Positions 36,203-45,071 of a stretch of DNA of 64,000 nucleotides are shown piece after piece; within the stretch, counting starts at the first letter, position 1; every line of letters starts with the position of its first letter. The notes under the pieces were generated by a model. The model was not told where the DNA came from. It saw only the letters and a list, made by a program, of their open reading frames with translations, and did no database searches. The stretch spans positions 1-64,000 of the forward strand of contig DANO01000018.1 in the NCBI GenBank assembly GCA_002497295.1. The letters are read 5' to 3'. The translations under genes were made by a program, and so were the position numbers. This DNA comes from Euryarchaeota archaeon UBA171 (lineage in GTDB: Archaea > Thermoplasmatota > Poseidoniia > Poseidoniales > Thalassarchaeaceae).

Positions 36203-37462
36203 TCAGACCGCTTCTTTGTGCGTCTTGATTGCAGAGAAGATCTCTTCCTCAGTCATGAGTCTTCTTTGTGATTTTGCCACGTTGAATAAGTGGTCAACCA
36301 ATGATGAAGATTCTTCGATGCCGTTTTGATTCAGCCAGTGTATGATATTTGATCGACCGCTCATATGCCCAATTCGTATGACTTGATGAAGGCCAAAGTC
36401 ACCTGCAGGGACTCCCGAGTAAACTCTGTCCGCAAGCCAATCATCGCCTTTCTTCATGGCTTTTATGACGGCAGAAGCATGTACACCAGTACCAGTCTCA
36501 AATGCATCATCTCCGAAGATCGGATAATTTCTTGGCAATGGTACTTCGATGTACTCATTAGCCTTCTTCATGTAGTTATTCAGACCGGTTAGATCGTTCG
36601 AAATTACGCCCATCAGACTTAGGTTGACGAGAGTCTGATCAATAGGGGCATTACCCGATCTCTCTCCCACCCCCAATGCAGTGCCGTGTATTACGTCGGC
36701 CCCAGATTCAACTGCTGCGAGATTGTTTGCAACTCCGAGACCGCGGTCTTGATGCCCGTGCCAGTTCACTTCTATATCGCGACGTTTTGCACCTGAGTCT
36801 GGTATCACTTCTTGTTCTATGAATGACATCAGATTACGCACTCCATTGGGAGTGACGTGACCGCAAGTGTCACAGATGCAAATCCTATCTGCACCAAGCT
36901 CAATTGCTCTTGTGTAAACTGCCTTGATGTCCTCCGGACGACTCCTAGTCGTATCTTCGGTGACGAACATTACGGGAATATCGTTGTCGATTGCAAAATC
37001 GACTGCTTTCTCCGCAGTTTTCATGATTTTATCCATCGTCCAGTTTTCAGCATATTGGCGAATAGGAGACGTACCGAGAAAGGCACTTGCTTGTATCTGA
37101 CGTTCATGTTTTGCCTGTAGATCGACAAGAGGTTCAATATCTGACACTAAGGTCCTAACAGCACAACCGGGACGTATCGAATAGTCGTTCTCCCCCATAT
37201 GCCCAAGCATCGAATCTATGTGCTCAACATGATATGGGCCTGCACCCGGCAGACCAAGGTCAACTTTCTGAATTCCCAGTCCTTCCATGCAATCCAGAAG
37301 TTCGATTTTTTGCTCTATCGTAGGATTCCTAGCGCTCGGGCTTTGCAAACCATCTCTTAGGGTCTCATCGTCGAACCATATAGGATGAGGGTGTTTGCCC
37401 GAATCCCTCTGTAATTCAGGCTTTATTTTATTCCAGTCGTAGATCAATTCCCGCTCGTCCAT
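36203..37462 (-). CDS. 2-isopropylmalate/homocitrate synthase family enzyme (DRE-TIM)
   Basis: 419 residues. The DRE-TIM metallolyase signatures are present: D-D-E-T-L-R-D-G-L-Q at residues 31-40, the metal-binding H-G-H in E-V-N-W-H-G-H-Q-D-R-G-L-G, and H-G-T-A-L-G-V-G-E-R-S-G-N-A-P. The family condenses acetyl-CoA with a 2-oxo acid. The C-terminal part (~90 residues) is not the LeuA allosteric domain. Isopropylmalate, citramalate or homocitrate synthesis are all possible; sequence by eye does not separate them. No other leucine or lysine genes are adjacent. Confidence 0.8.
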   Translation of the reverse strand: MDERELIYDWNKIKPELQRDSGKHPHPIWFDDETLRDGLQSPSARNPTIEQKIELLDCMEGLGIQKVDLGLPGAGPYHVEHIDSMLGHMGENDYSIRPGCAVRTLVSDIEPLVDLQAKHERQIQASAFLGTSPIRQYAENWTMDKIMKTAEKAVDFAIDNDIPVMFVTEDTTRSRPEDIKAVYTRAIELGADRICICDTCGHVTPNGVRNLMSFIEQEVIPDSGAKRRDIEVNWHGHQDRGLGVANNLAAVESGADVIHGTALGVGERSGNAPIDQTLVNLSLMGVISNDLTGLNNYMKKANEYIEVPLPRNYPIFGDDAFETGTGVHASAVIKAMKKGDDWLADRVYSGVPAGDFGLHQVIRIGHMSGRSNIIHWLNQNGIEESSSLVDHLFNVAKSQRRLMTEEEIFSAIKTHKEAV

Positions 37463-37516
37463 CTTCTACGCCGTCCTTCCTACCGTACTGGATGTGTTTC
37501 AAGCATTCGGAGGAAA

Positions 37517-38605
37517 TCACACAAATGGTTTCCCCGTTTCTGAGAATTTCTTCTCACTCCTTACTATGACCAAAGCAGCTAATATCGAACCAATAATCGA
37601 GCCAAAATCTCCTGACGACGCAAATAGCGCCATGAGGAACATGAGTCCAAGATACAGCTGGGACACCCAGAATGAACGAGCTGCCTTCGGCATCCTGCCC
37701 GTGTTATCCATCTCTTCATCATGATCTAACACAAAAAGAGTCTTGACATACCATATTGCTACGAATAACGAACCAATTAGAAAAGATATGGATGCAATCG
37801 AGTCATTCCCGGAGAATATCAGATACGGCCCAACGAATGAAGTTAGAAGTAGAAGACAGCCATATACGCGCATTTCAAGGATTGTTCTCTTGAATCCCTT
37901 GACACCAGGCATCATAGGAACCCCAACATCATGATACTCCTTTGATTTGTACAGCGCTAAGGCCCAGAAATGAGGAGGCGTCCATAGGAATATCAGAGCT
38001 ACCATGTAGTATGGGACAAAACTTCCAGTATCCAAAGATGAACTAACCAATGGCACCACTCCAGACCAATCTAGGGAAGATGGGCCCGCGGCCACCCACC
38101 ATCCAATAAGAGGGGGTGTTGATCCTGCGAGACCTCCAATAACTATGTTCTGAACAGTACTCCTCTTGAGCCATATTGTGTATACGAAGACATAGAAAAG
38201 AATACTAAAAGCTGCCCAGAACGCTGCAATTTCACCGGCCATTATCGTAAACCAAACAACACCTAGCAGGGAAATTGATACCCCAAAAAGCAGTGCTCCA
38301 TTTGCACTGATGGCCCCTGAGGGAATAGGACGTTTACTCGTGCGCCTCATTTTTGGATCTATATCGCGATCATACCACATGTTGATTGCGTTCGCCCCCC
38401 CTGCTGTTAGATATCCTCCCAGGACGGTTATGCCCACTGATTGCATGGTATGGCCAATGCTGGGTCTGGCATCCAAGGTCAAATCATGTATCAGAACGGC
38501 ACATACTGCAGTGACTTGGAGGAGTATTACTACTCCTGGCTTTGTCAACCGAAGCCATGCCATCATGATCCGCGACTCCCCCCTGAGCCTATGAAGAAGT
38601 ACCAT
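37517..38605 (-). CDS. ctaB: Protoheme IX farnesyltransferase (heme O synthase)
   Basis: A UbiA-family membrane enzyme that adds a farnesyl group to heme b. The motif N-M-W-Y-D-R-D-I-D-P-K-M-R-R-T-S-K-R-P holds the Asp residues for Mg-diphosphate. Y-H-D-V-G-V-P-M-M-P and about nine membrane helices follow. The usual start L-T-K-P-G-V-V lies close to a second ATG near 38566; the first, at 38605, overlaps ctaA by 17 nt. The last gene of rpoK-ctaA-ctaB. Confidence 0.93.
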   Translation of the reverse strand: MVLLHRLRGESRIMMAWLRLTKPGVVILLQVTAVCAVLIHDLTLDARPSIGHTMQSVGITVLGGYLTAGGANAINMWYDRDIDPKMRRTSKRPIPSGAISANGALLFGVSISLLGVVWFTIMAGEIAAFWAAFSILFYVFVYTIWLKRSTVQNIVIGGLAGSTPPLIGWWVAAGPSSLDWSGVVPLVSSSLDTGSFVPYYMVALIFLWTPPHFWALALYKSKEYHDVGVPMMPGVKGFKRTILEMRVYGCLLLLTSFVGPYLIFSGNDSIASISFLIGSLFVAIWYVKTLFVLDHDEEMDNTGRMPKAARSFWVSQLYLGLMFLMALFASSGDFGSIIGSILAALVIVRSEKKFSETGKPFV

Positions 38606-39686
38606 CGTAAACGGACGTCATATCTTCACGACTCGCAATCCAGATAGTCGCAAGAATAAGGAATGCAATAGACCCAATCAGCAGGTGTAAAAGTGATAGG
38701 AATTCCCAGAATGAATTGGTGAATGGATCATATGATATCACATATAGGCCACCTAATAATCCATTGAATAGGAAAACGCCCGTGGCAAGAGATACCCACT
38801 GTGCTAGCCTCCTTGATCTAGGCTCAAATGAAACATGTTTCCACGTTGTAAATGAGGCTATGAGAAGCGCAACTCCCTCTAAGGCCACGATTACACGATG
38901 AATTATCTGTGAATCAGCAGCAATGTCATCTACTGGAATTAGCAACTCGCCATGACACAGCGGCCAACTTTCGGAAATCCCTGCTACGCCGCACCCATAA
39001 TTCGCACCTTCTGTCGTGGAGACATAAACTCCGATGAACACGGCTGAAAGAGCGCCCATGGATGATAATGCAACCATCCTTCTCTGTTTCGAACTCGCAT
39101 ATATCTGCATCATTTCTGGTGTTTTATCAGTCTCTCTCCAACGTGACAAAAGTAACCATAAGATGCATAGAGTAAACGCCAGTGCGCTTACGAGATGGAG
39201 AGCAACCGACCAATGTTCGTTATCCATTCTCACTGTGAGATATCCCAAGAAGCCCTGCCAAACTATCAGAATAAGGCCCAATAAACCCGCATTCCTAACT
39301 TGTCTGTCCGTACTTTGAACGCGAGTACACACCCAAAGTAAAAACATCATCGGACCCAGTAAAGCACCGGCCAATAGGCGATGGAACCACTCAGTAAAAA
39401 TCTCGAAAGTAGTGTACCTGTGGGCAGCTCCGCGTGAATCCTCCTCTGCCGGATTCTCATCCCACCAAGCCTCCTGTTCATCTTCAGAGACATCAAATCC
39501 CCATGTCCCAAAGCAAGTCGGCCAGTCCGGACAAGATTCACCCGCATCATAGATGCGAATCATCCCGCCCATTGCTATGACCGATGCAGTGACGGCTAGA
39601 ACGACTATCGAGAGAGTCGTTATTGGAACACTCCCGGCGAGATTCCTTGCACCCATGCCCTCACCGAGGAGGCGGACCTGCTTCAA
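38589..39686 (-). CDS. ctaA: Heme A synthase (Cox15/CtaA)
   Basis: 365 residues and eight membrane segments in two four-helix halves. Heme-ligand histidines appear in W-F-H-R-L-L-A-G and in A-L-H-L-V-S-A in the first half, and in I-I-H-R-V-I-V-A and L-L-H-L-L-I-G in the second. C-P-D-W-P-T-C-F-G and Y-G-C-G ... W-P-L-C-H-G are the paired Cys motifs of type-B enzymes. It oxidises heme O to heme A for an aa3-type terminal oxidase, so the cell respires oxygen. Its start overlaps the rpoK stop by 4 nt (ATGA). Confidence 0.93.
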   Translation of the reverse strand: MKQVRLLGEGMGARNLAGSVPITTLSIVVLAVTASVIAMGGMIRIYDAGESCPDWPTCFGTWGFDVSEDEQEAWWDENPAEEDSRGAAHRYTTFEIFTEWFHRLLAGALLGPMMFLLWVCTRVQSTDRQVRNAGLLGLILIVWQGFLGYLTVRMDNEHWSVALHLVSALAFTLCILWLLLSRWRETDKTPEMMQIYASSKQRRMVALSSMGALSAVFIGVYVSTTEGANYGCGVAGISESWPLCHGELLIPVDDIAADSQIIHRVIVALEGVALLIASFTTWKHVSFEPRSRRLAQWVSLATGVFLFNGLLGGLYVISYDPFTNSFWEFLSLLHLLIGSIAFLILATIWIASREDMTSVYDGTSS

Positions 39687-39961
39687 TCACTCGTTTCAGC
39701 AGCTTCGACATCGATTGGTATTCGATCAGTTTCATATTCGAGAGTTGCAATCTTGAGAGGATCAAGAACGAAGCGAACTTTTGCTTCCTCTGTTCCATAC
39801 AGCTGTATAAGTTCATGCATGAATGCCTCGCGGAGCTCTTCTTCAGAGACATAAAGAGGAGCACCCATGCTGATTTGGAGGGCCCGAGCGCCGAGAATAC
39901 GAGCTTTCTCAAACCTAGTATGTGTTCGAGGCATGGTTCCAGCCGATTGTATGACGCTCAT
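39683..39961 (-). CDS. rpoK: DNA-directed RNA polymerase subunit K (omega/Rpb6 homologue)
   Basis: 92 residues. The core [21 protein letters not shown] (about 15-35) is the diagnostic RpoK/Rpb6/omega motif that clamps the largest polymerase subunit. The closing D-P-L-K-I-A-x-x-E-Y is also present. Between these lies an insertion of about 25 residues ([10 protein letters not shown] ...), so the protein is longer than the usual 55-60. It heads the rpoK-ctaA-ctaB run with a 4-nt overlap. The usual archaeal neighbours (rpoN, rps9, enolase) are absent. Confidence 0.88.
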   Translation of the reverse strand: MSVIQSAGTMPRTHTRFEKARILGARALQISMGAPLYVSEEELREAFMHELIQLYGTEEAKVRFVLDPLKIATLEYETDRIPIDVEAAETSD

Positions 39962-39982
39962 AAGGCCACCGACGTGTAATCG

Positions 39983-41143
39983 TCAATCTCGTGACACCAA
40001 CATCCCTACTGCATTTCCGCCACCGAGGCACAGTGTGACGATTCCAAGAGACCCTCCAGTTCTTTCTAGAGCATTCAGCAGACTCATCAGGCATCTAGCC
40101 CCAGAAGCCCCCAGCGGATGCCCCATCGCAACAGCACCCCCATGCACATTGAAACAATCATGATCAATCCCGAAATGTCCACGTATGCCACAAGACGCTG
40201 TAGCGAATGCCTCATTGTGCTCGTAAAGATCGATATCTCGAGCCCCCAGACCGTTTCTTTCCAACAGAGATTGTATGCACGGTATTGGTGCAGACATCAC
40301 CCTTGAAGGTTCGACCCCCGACGTTTCAAAGTCAATAATTCTAGATATAATTGGCCAACCTTCTCGTTTTGCAGTCTCTTCAGAACAAATCAACAGTGCT
40401 GCCGCACCATCACTCACCTGACTTGAGTTCCCAGCAGTGACTACTCCTCCATCCAGGAAGACCGGCCTAAGGCCGGAGAGAATCTCAATTGTCGAATTAT
40501 CTCTGATGCCCTCGTCCCTACTGAGGTTTGGCATTGTTATCGCTTCCTTCTCCATCCATCCATTGCGCCATGCGGTCGATGCCCTGCTGTGAGATTGAAG
40601 CGCATATCCGTCGGCATCAGATCTCGATACTCCTTCTTCAATAGCGATATTTTCTCCAGTAATGCCCATTGACTCGCCGCTAAACGCGTCCCTCAAACCA
40701 TCATGCTGCATTACTGATACAAGGCTTGAGTATTCTACAGACTCCCCTTTAGATGCATCCCGAGCTATCATCGGAGCATTCGTCATTGACTCCATGCCGC
40801 CTGCAATTAAGACATCAGACCGCCCTGCTTCAATTTCCGATGCAGCTATCATGACTGCCTTCAATGAGGAACCGCATACCTTGTTCAGAGTAGTGGCAGG
40901 GGTCTTCAGGGGGAGCCCCGCACCCAGTGCGGCTTGTCTAGCAGGAGCTTGCCCGGCACCCCCCTGTAGGACCATCCCCATGTATACGCCATCGACAACT
41001 CCAGATTCAGGAGGTATTTTCATGGATTCTAGCAATCCAGATATTGCCATAGTTCCTAGCTGCACGGCGGAATATTCCGAGAGACTACCCCTATACTTGC
41101 CAAAGGGGGTGCGAGCATAACCCGTAATCACTGCCACTGTCAC
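39983..41143 (-). CDS. Acetyl-CoA acetyltransferase (thiolase)
   Basis: 386 residues, usual thiolase length. The active-site Cys is in L-N-K-V-C-G-S-S-L-K-A-V. The second motif is H-G-G-A-V-A-M-G-H-P-L-G-A-S-G-A-R, and the third is C-L-G-G-G-N-A-V-G-M, supplying the catalytic His and second Cys. This type either condenses two acetyl-CoA (start of the mevalonate pathway for archaeal lipids) or cleaves 3-ketoacyl-CoA. It stands 21 nt upstream of rpoK, in the same direction. An HMG-CoA synthase or OB-fold DUF35 partner is not adjacent. Confidence 0.92.
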   Translation of the reverse strand: MTVAVITGYARTPFGKYRGSLSEYSAVQLGTMAISGLLESMKIPPESGVVDGVYMGMVLQGGAGQAPARQAALGAGLPLKTPATTLNKVCGSSLKAVMIAASEIEAGRSDVLIAGGMESMTNAPMIARDASKGESVEYSSLVSVMQHDGLRDAFSGESMGITGENIAIEEGVSRSDADGYALQSHSRASTAWRNGWMEKEAITMPNLSRDEGIRDNSTIEILSGLRPVFLDGGVVTAGNSSQVSDGAAALLICSEETAKREGWPIISRIIDFETSGVEPSRVMSAPIPCIQSLLERNGLGARDIDLYEHNEAFATASCGIRGHFGIDHDCFNVHGGAVAMGHPLGASGARCLMSLLNALERTGGSLGIVTLCLGGGNAVGMLVSRD

Positions 41144-41212
41144 GAGCCACCCTAGTACCGAGCCGATTTCAATAGTACGGTCACAAAGGTGAGCGGCAAT
41201 AATCAGGTTCCT

Positions 41213-42298
41213 TTACTCGGAACCCGAAGAGAAGCTGTAGAATTCTGGTCTTTCAATCTCTGGCCTCAGTTCCGGCCTGACTAAGACTGTTCGAATACCC
41301 CACAAGTCCGTGAATACACGGTAGGCAGCTGTGGCATCAAGATAATCGACGCCAGATGATCCTCCCGTGCCTACCCTTCTCCCGATAATCCTCTCAACCA
41401 TCCTTGCATGAGCATGCCTCCATTTTACCATAGCCTCTTCAAGCTCCACAACAGCGTCAACAAGTGCTCTTGGCCAAGTTAAAAGGGGCAATTCTCGATA
41501 CGATTCTATGAATAAGAGCCCTGCTCTAAATCTATCCAACTTACCATCTGGAAGAAGAAAACTCCTCACTTGGATTCTAGCCCCTTCAAATCTACCTTTG
41601 ATCGCCTCTGGAGGCATATCGCTAGATTGAAGCATAGCCGCCTCTTGATCTTTCGAATGCCTTTCGAATGCATCCAGGTGGTCGCTGACATATTTCGATA
41701 CGACGTCCGAATCCCCCTCATCACCGGGATTAGAGCCCATAATCGGAGTTCTATGCACCCACGCCCTCACTACCTCATGTAGCGACGGCTTCTCACTGGC
41801 ACGAATTAGACGATCAAGAGCATGTTTTTGAGTTGGATCTTTTTCTGCAATTTTCCTAAATTGAAGAAGCGGATCGAAATTAGAACCTCTCATTTCGGGC
41901 GTGAGTCCAAGAACAATTTCCAACTCCCTCATTTGATACGATTCAAAACCTGATGCCGTCCCCAATCCATCCCTGAATGCAAGAAAGCCCTGGGGTGTTA
42001 GAGTTTCAAGAACGCCCCACTGGTGGGCCATTAGTTGGAATATCTCAGTTATACGGCGCATCCCATGGACGCAGGATGGAATCGCCTCTTCTGGCACTGA
42101 GGAGGCTCCCAACTCATCCCGAACTCCCTCTAATTCTTTGATGACTTGCTTAAACCATAGCTCGAAGGTCTGATGGACTATGATGAAGTGCATTTCATCT
42201 CTTGAGACTCCTCTTTCATCGCCCTGAAGCTGTAGTAAACGATCCAACTCGAGATAGGTCCCGTAGGTCCAATTGCCATCGGACTTGTCTCCGGCCAT
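41213..42298 (-). CDS. kynA: Tryptophan 2,3-dioxygenase
   Basis: 361 residues of heme-dependent TDO, which opens the indole ring to N-formylkynurenine with O2. Family blocks are clear: Y-G-T-Y-L-x-L-D near the start, H-E/Q-T-F-E-L-W-F-K-Q, F-R-D-G-L-G-x-A-S-G-F-E-S-Y-Q-M-R-E, and near the end W-R-H-A-H-A-R-M-V-E-R-I-I-G with the proximal heme His, followed by G-T-G-G-S-S-G-V-D-Y-L. No other kynurenine gene is adjacent. It is divergent from a GNAT across 94 nt with no evident TATA box. Confidence 0.95.
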   Translation of the reverse strand: MAGDKSDGNWTYGTYLELDRLLQLQGDERGVSRDEMHFIIVHQTFELWFKQVIKELEGVRDELGASSVPEEAIPSCVHGMRRITEIFQLMAHQWGVLETLTPQGFLAFRDGLGTASGFESYQMRELEIVLGLTPEMRGSNFDPLLQFRKIAEKDPTQKHALDRLIRASEKPSLHEVVRAWVHRTPIMGSNPGDEGDSDVVSKYVSDHLDAFERHSKDQEAAMLQSSDMPPEAIKGRFEGARIQVRSFLLPDGKLDRFRAGLLFIESYRELPLLTWPRALVDAVVELEEAMVKWRHAHARMVERIIGRRVGTGGSSGVDYLDATAAYRVFTDLWGIRTVLVRPELRPEIERPEFYSFSSGSE

Positions 42299-42392
42299 GG
42301 CTGTCGAGAGACGCTACACCTTATCAGTTGAGTCTGCCACCTACCGATCTATTTCGACCGAATCAACATACCATGGCATTCATATCCTCTCG

Positions 42393-42968
42393 ATGCAACC
42401 ATATTATGTGATTTACATCCCAGATGCTATTCCTGTGTCTGAAGATCTCAATCTAAGAGCTGCCCGACTCGATGATGCGATTAAACTGTTCAGGGTCGTC
42501 AATAAAAATAGAATATTTCTGAGAAAACATCTGCCCTGGCTCGATGATACAAATAGCATATCTGACGAGACTGACTTCATCCTCGATCAATCCGAGAAAG
42601 CCAATAGAATGGAGGCCATGCTATTGCTGCTCGAATATAAGAATGAAATCGTGGGGACATTGAGCATAAATCGAATCGATCATGGGAATAGAACTGCGTG
42701 GATAGGATATTGGTTGGATCAAGATCATTGCGGAAATGGCTTGATGACTAGATCGGCAGGCGCATTGATAGATGTTCTACTGAATGCCTGCGCATTCCAT
42801 CGAGTTGTGATAGAAGCAGGCATCGACAATCTGCCCTCCAGAGCGATACCGGAGAGGCTAGGTTTCCGAGAAGAAGGCGTGAGCGTCGAGAGAGAATGGC
42901 TCTACGATCATTGGATTGATATTGTTCAATATGCAATAACTGCTAGAGAATGGAATATCATCCATTAA
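42393..42968 (+). CDS. RimJ/RimL-type GNAT acetyltransferase
   Basis: 191 residues from the ATG at 42393; the longer frame to 42273 would cross into the divergent TDO gene. The GNAT fold shows R-A-A-R-L-D-D-A at the front, the W-I-G-Y-W-L-D strand, the acetyl-CoA loop D-H-C-G-N-G-L-M-T-R-S (Q/R-x-x-G-x-G/A variant) and the RimJ/L ending N-L-P-S-R-A-I-P-E-R-L-G-F-R-E-E-G. It resembles YdaF-like ribosomal-protein N-acetyltransferases. The substrate is unknown. It overlaps the convergent NFACT gene by 4 nt. Confidence 0.88.
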   Translation: MQPYYVIYIPDAIPVSEDLNLRAARLDDAIKLFRVVNKNRIFLRKHLPWLDDTNSISDETDFILDQSEKANRMEAMLLLLEYKNEIVGTLSINRIDHGNRTAWIGYWLDQDHCGNGLMTRSAGALIDVLLNACAFHRVVIEAGIDNLPSRAIPERLGFREEGVSVEREWLYDHWIDIVQYAITAREWNIIH

Positions 42969-45064
42969 GCCTTCAGAAGCCCGTGATCTATCAGATCACA
43001 ATTTCCCGACGGGAGTGCAGCAAGAACTTCGCCGTGATCAAGCCCTGTAGCTTTCGATATACGCCTTGCGATATCTTCTTTCTTTTCTTTTCCAGGGGTT
43101 ATCTCCGCCCAACGACTGCATAAATTGCCAATTGCAGATACGGAGCCGGGTACAGGCATAGGAATGCCATTAACCGTCCCCAGTCCGATTGCCATTTTCA
43201 ATACAAGATCCCGGTGCCACCCCCTGGTGCCTCGTACCACGAATGAACCTCTGCCCAGTGATTCTCCACTTTCTGTGGCCTTGCTTACTTGAGCGGGCCG
43301 GACATGGAAGGCTGTCGCAGCTGCCGAACCAGCCCCCCATGCTCTTGACCAGCATGCTGCTAAAGCCGCCGCCTCTTCTTTCTCATCTTCTGAGAGCATC
43401 TGAAGGTCTTCAGGAGCCCCATTTATGGACTGTATGATCCTGAAATTACAAACTCCTTCTAAAGCAATATCGTCATCTTCCCCCAGTTCCAAACCATCCA
43501 CTCTCTTGAGGGCGCATGAGGCTGCTCCATGGAGATCGGCATGAAGATATAGATCGCCTGTTGAAAGATGCCTTTTCACCACCGCATCGTTACCGCGGGC
43601 ATCTCTCCCGCCCACCATCAACCTGCCCGGGCCCACAATGCCCCATCGATAGCGTTCAAACCAAAACCTCCTGGTTCTACGTACTGATACTATCTTACCC
43701 TTATTACGCTCTTTTTCAGCTTTAGAAGAAATCTTCTTTTGCTCACTTTCCGTCTTCTGTAGTGCCTTTCTGGCTCCTTCTGCCTTGGCCTTCAGCGTAT
43801 GTGCTCGTTCAAAGTAATCTTGGGCACTCTGATGCACTGTGCCCTCTATCGAAATCAGTACCTCTTGACCAGGCTTCCCATCTGAATCAGGCATGAGTAC
43901 CTTTGCGTTCTTACTGGCTGGGTCAATCTTTGAAATCCATTTTGAAACGGATGCCTGTTCCGATGTCAAAGACCATCCGACCTTGGATACTTGTTGTTCA
44001 ATCTGAGATCTTATCTCTTCAAGATGGACCCATTCTTCAAGCATGGACGAGCCCTTCTTCTGGAGTACCGAAGCCTCCTCCACGAATGACTCTATACCCT
44101 CTCGTTGTTGATTGGCTCTTCGAGCTAGCCTGTCATCGTCCCTGCCCCCTTCTTCTTCTAGCACCGCTTCTTCCACTCTTCTGGCCAGGGCTTTTGCATC
44201 ATGTTCACCGTAGATTGAGTCAATGGCTGCACACAGGGACTCGGCAGCCTCTCGAGCAAGACCCTCACCTGGTGAATGGGTGAATGGTGAGAACAACTTG
44301 TTTGAGGCCCCTTCACCTTCGGACCATATCGAACCTTCCCCTATCTTGTCAGACTCCTCCATAAGGGTTTGAATGGTCTCTATTAGCGAGGACCGCTCCT
44401 TATCGCCAAGATCCGGGATTGAAGATCGCGGGTCAATTTCTGAAATTCTACACACCAACTCTGCATATCTTCTCCCGAGATTCACTCTCCCAGCGAGGGT
44501 ACGCTCCAAGTCGCGATCACCTTCTTTGAAAAGATCGGATAACCCCTTCTCATCAAGTGTGCGGGGATCTGTAGCGGAAGGAGGCGGCGAATAACGCTCT
44601 CCTCTTTTTAGCACCCTGCTTCTGTAGGCTGCACTGGTGAGTGGTTGGATGATGATATCTTCATCATCAATCAGAATCGCATTACCGTCTCTGAACATCT
44701 CGATAATAAGTGAAATTTTTCCCCGCCCATGCTCAAAATCAAGTCGAAGAACTCTGTCAAATCCTATCTGGAGAACTCCAATTAGTCGTGCATTTCCGAG
44801 ATATTTTCTCAAAGTCATTGCAAACGAGGAAGGATTTTGGGGCATAGGGCGATCTCGTTCGGAAAGATAGACCCTCTTGCCCCTTACGATTACAAGATCA
44901 ACCGGACTCGAGCCGCTTTTTTTCATTCTGAGTACGACCTGCTCATAATGCGGCTGATATGCCTTCTGAGCACGTGCGCCAACCAGTTGCTCAAGTTCGA
45001 CGCGCACTCTCGCTACATCAAAGGCGGACATTGCAATTTCAGATACCATATTCGTCCCCCTCAC
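42965..45064 (-). CDS. NFACT protein (Rqc2/NEMF/RqcH homologue)
   Basis: 699 residues with the NFACT layout: NFACT-N (M-S-A-F-D-V-A-R-V-R-V-E-L near the start, then S-S-F-A-M-T-L-R-K-Y-L), a helix-hairpin-helix/coiled-coil middle (about 270-470), and NFACT-R with R-F-W-F-E-R-Y-R-W, G-R-D-A-R-G-N-D and L-H-A-D-L-H-G-A-A-S. In eukaryotes and bacteria it binds the obstructed large ribosomal subunit and directs tailing of stalled chains. The same role is expected here. The start could be the second Met (M-V-S-E-I). It begins 7 nt after the rhomboid stop. Confidence 0.92.
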   Translation of the reverse strand: MRGTNMVSEIAMSAFDVARVRVELEQLVGARAQKAYQPHYEQVVLRMKKSGSSPVDLVIVRGKRVYLSERDRPMPQNPSSFAMTLRKYLGNARLIGVLQIGFDRVLRLDFEHGRGKISLIIEMFRDGNAILIDDEDIIIQPLTSAAYRSRVLKRGERYSPPPSATDPRTLDEKGLSDLFKEGDRDLERTLAGRVNLGRRYAELVCRISEIDPRSSIPDLGDKERSSLIETIQTLMEESDKIGEGSIWSEGEGASNKLFSPFTHSPGEGLAREAAESLCAAIDSIYGEHDAKALARRVEEAVLEEEGGRDDDRLARRANQQREGIESFVEEASVLQKKGSSMLEEWVHLEEIRSQIEQQVSKVGWSLTSEQASVSKWISKIDPASKNAKVLMPDSDGKPGQEVLISIEGTVHQSAQDYFERAHTLKAKAEGARKALQKTESEQKKISSKAEKERNKGKIVSVRRTRRFWFERYRWGIVGPGRLMVGGRDARGNDAVVKRHLSTGDLYLHADLHGAASCALKRVDGLELGEDDDIALEGVCNFRIIQSINGAPEDLQMLSEDEKEEAAALAACWSRAWGAGSAAATAFHVRPAQVSKATESGESLGRGSFVVRGTRGWHRDLVLKMAIGLGTVNGIPMPVPGSVSAIGNLCSRWAEITPGKEKKEDIARRISKATGLDHGEVLAALPSGNCDLIDHGLLKA

Positions 45065-45071
45065 GCGGTCC

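Noticed and set aside
42273..42392. N-terminal 40 codons of the GNAT frame
   Set aside because: They overlap the divergent TDO start and do not fit the GNAT fold; the ATG at 42393 is preferred.
43170..44594. Several plus-strand frames within the NFACT gene
   Set aside because: All are short, lack homology-like features and lie opposite a complete NFACT protein.
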